A stretch of DNA of 64,000 nucleotides. It comes from Kordiimonas aestuarii (GTDB lineage Bacteria; Pseudomonadota; Alphaproteobacteria; Sphingomonadales; Kordiimonadaceae). The stretch's first letter is position 1; each line of letters starts with the position of its first letter. The position numbers were made by a program, and so were the translations under genes. The notes under the pieces are model-generated. The model saw only the letters and a list, made by a program, of their open reading frames with translations. It had not been told where the DNA came from and did not search any database. Shown in pieces: positions 63,932-64,000 of the stretch. Where the stretch lies: assembly GCF_025574465.1 (NCBI RefSeq), contig NZ_JAOBPP010000021.1:310001-374000 (forward strand), read 5' to 3'.

Positions 63932-64000
63932 CGGGCTGGCAGCAACACCTTATCTGGGCTGGATCCTGCTGTTTGGGCTCGGGCTGCTTCTTGATCTGCT
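63912..64000 (+). CDS. Start of a possible membrane protein (3' end outside window)
   Basis: An ATG at 63912 overlaps the end of the ankyrin gene and stays open to the window edge. It reads MRGPLINGLAATPYLGWILL, then FGLGLLLDLL. A hydrophobic N-terminal helix suggests a membrane protein. The ribosome site is weak (CTGGAAG), and too little is visible to name a family. Confidence 0.4.
   Translation, partial: MRGPLINGLAATPYLGWILLFGLGLLLDL

Noticed and set aside
1..64000. CRISPR arrays, tRNA or rRNA genes
   Set aside because: Gaps between genes were read for regularly spaced repeats and cloverleaf or T-loop (GTTCRA) patterns. None was convincing.

Overview
The window is chromosomal DNA of a free-living, probably marine or aquatic alphaproteobacterium. 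The evidence is the rimP-nusA-ylxR-infB-rbfA-truB-rpsO-pnp chain, the tsaB-rimI / mucR / fur / miaB-phoH-ybeY-corC-lnt block, a Ros/MucR regulator, and many exported peptidases, amidohydrolases and sodium-coupled transporters. Protein style and gene content would fit Kordiimonadales or a neighbouring order; that placement is an inference, not a measurement. G+C looks fairly high across most of the window and drops clearly around 16.9-19.4 kb. I saw no tRNA, rRNA, CRISPR array or prophage.

Layout. 0-6.7 kb: a SPOR lipoprotein cut by the window edge, an NSS sodium symporter, sufE, an MFS transporter, an exported amidohydrolase and a PAS protein. 6.8-9.8 kb: a complete phage-shock (Psp) envelope-stress locus. 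pspF reads rightward. pspA-pspB-pspC read leftward from a clear sigma-54 promoter (8666-8681), and the first gene of that operon is an unrecognised 55-residue Arg-tailed protein (8408-8575). 9.9-15.9 kb: a small membrane protein, an exosortase-A-type O-glycosylation ligase, a second exported amidohydrolase, putP and a PepSY-like periplasmic protein. 15.9-19.47 kb: an accessory scar, described below. 19.5-24.6 kb: an S9 peptidase, an EAL phosphodiesterase with degenerate GGDEF, and two membrane proteins of unknown function. 24.6-33.9 kb: lepA, a 2-hydroxyacid dehydrogenase, an SH3 protein, a glutathione S-transferase remnant, an exported pullulanase, and a MarR-GNAT / GNAT-GNAT pair beside a second MarR. 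33.9-57.2 kb: mostly leftward housekeeping genes for RNA processing, translation, lipoprotein maturation, Fe-S assembly and regulation. 57.2-64 kb: a TetR regulator, a class A PBP, a truncated hemoglobin, a zinc peptidase, a SCO copper chaperone and an ankyrin protein.

The accessory scar looks like the decayed end of an RHS polymorphic-toxin locus. From right to left on the minus strand it holds a frame-broken RHS core end with the NDPVNMKDPQG junction, a 200-residue unrecognised C-terminal region, a small lipoprotein in the immunity position, a second truncated tip, and a second possible immunity gene. A REP-associated tyrosine transposase element with 25-bp inverted ends sits between the two cassettes. 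Its transposase is frameshifted, and a 98-bp relic of its right end lies 1.5 kb away, fused to the last 36 codons of an XRE-type regulator.

The genes suggest a heterotroph that degrades peptides and alpha-glucans in the periplasm, takes up amino acids with sodium symporters, and guards its inner membrane with a Psp system. The best candidates for something undescribed are the leader small protein of the psp operon, the two degraded toxin/immunity-like cassettes, and the MarR-GNAT fusion coupled to a tandem GNAT.
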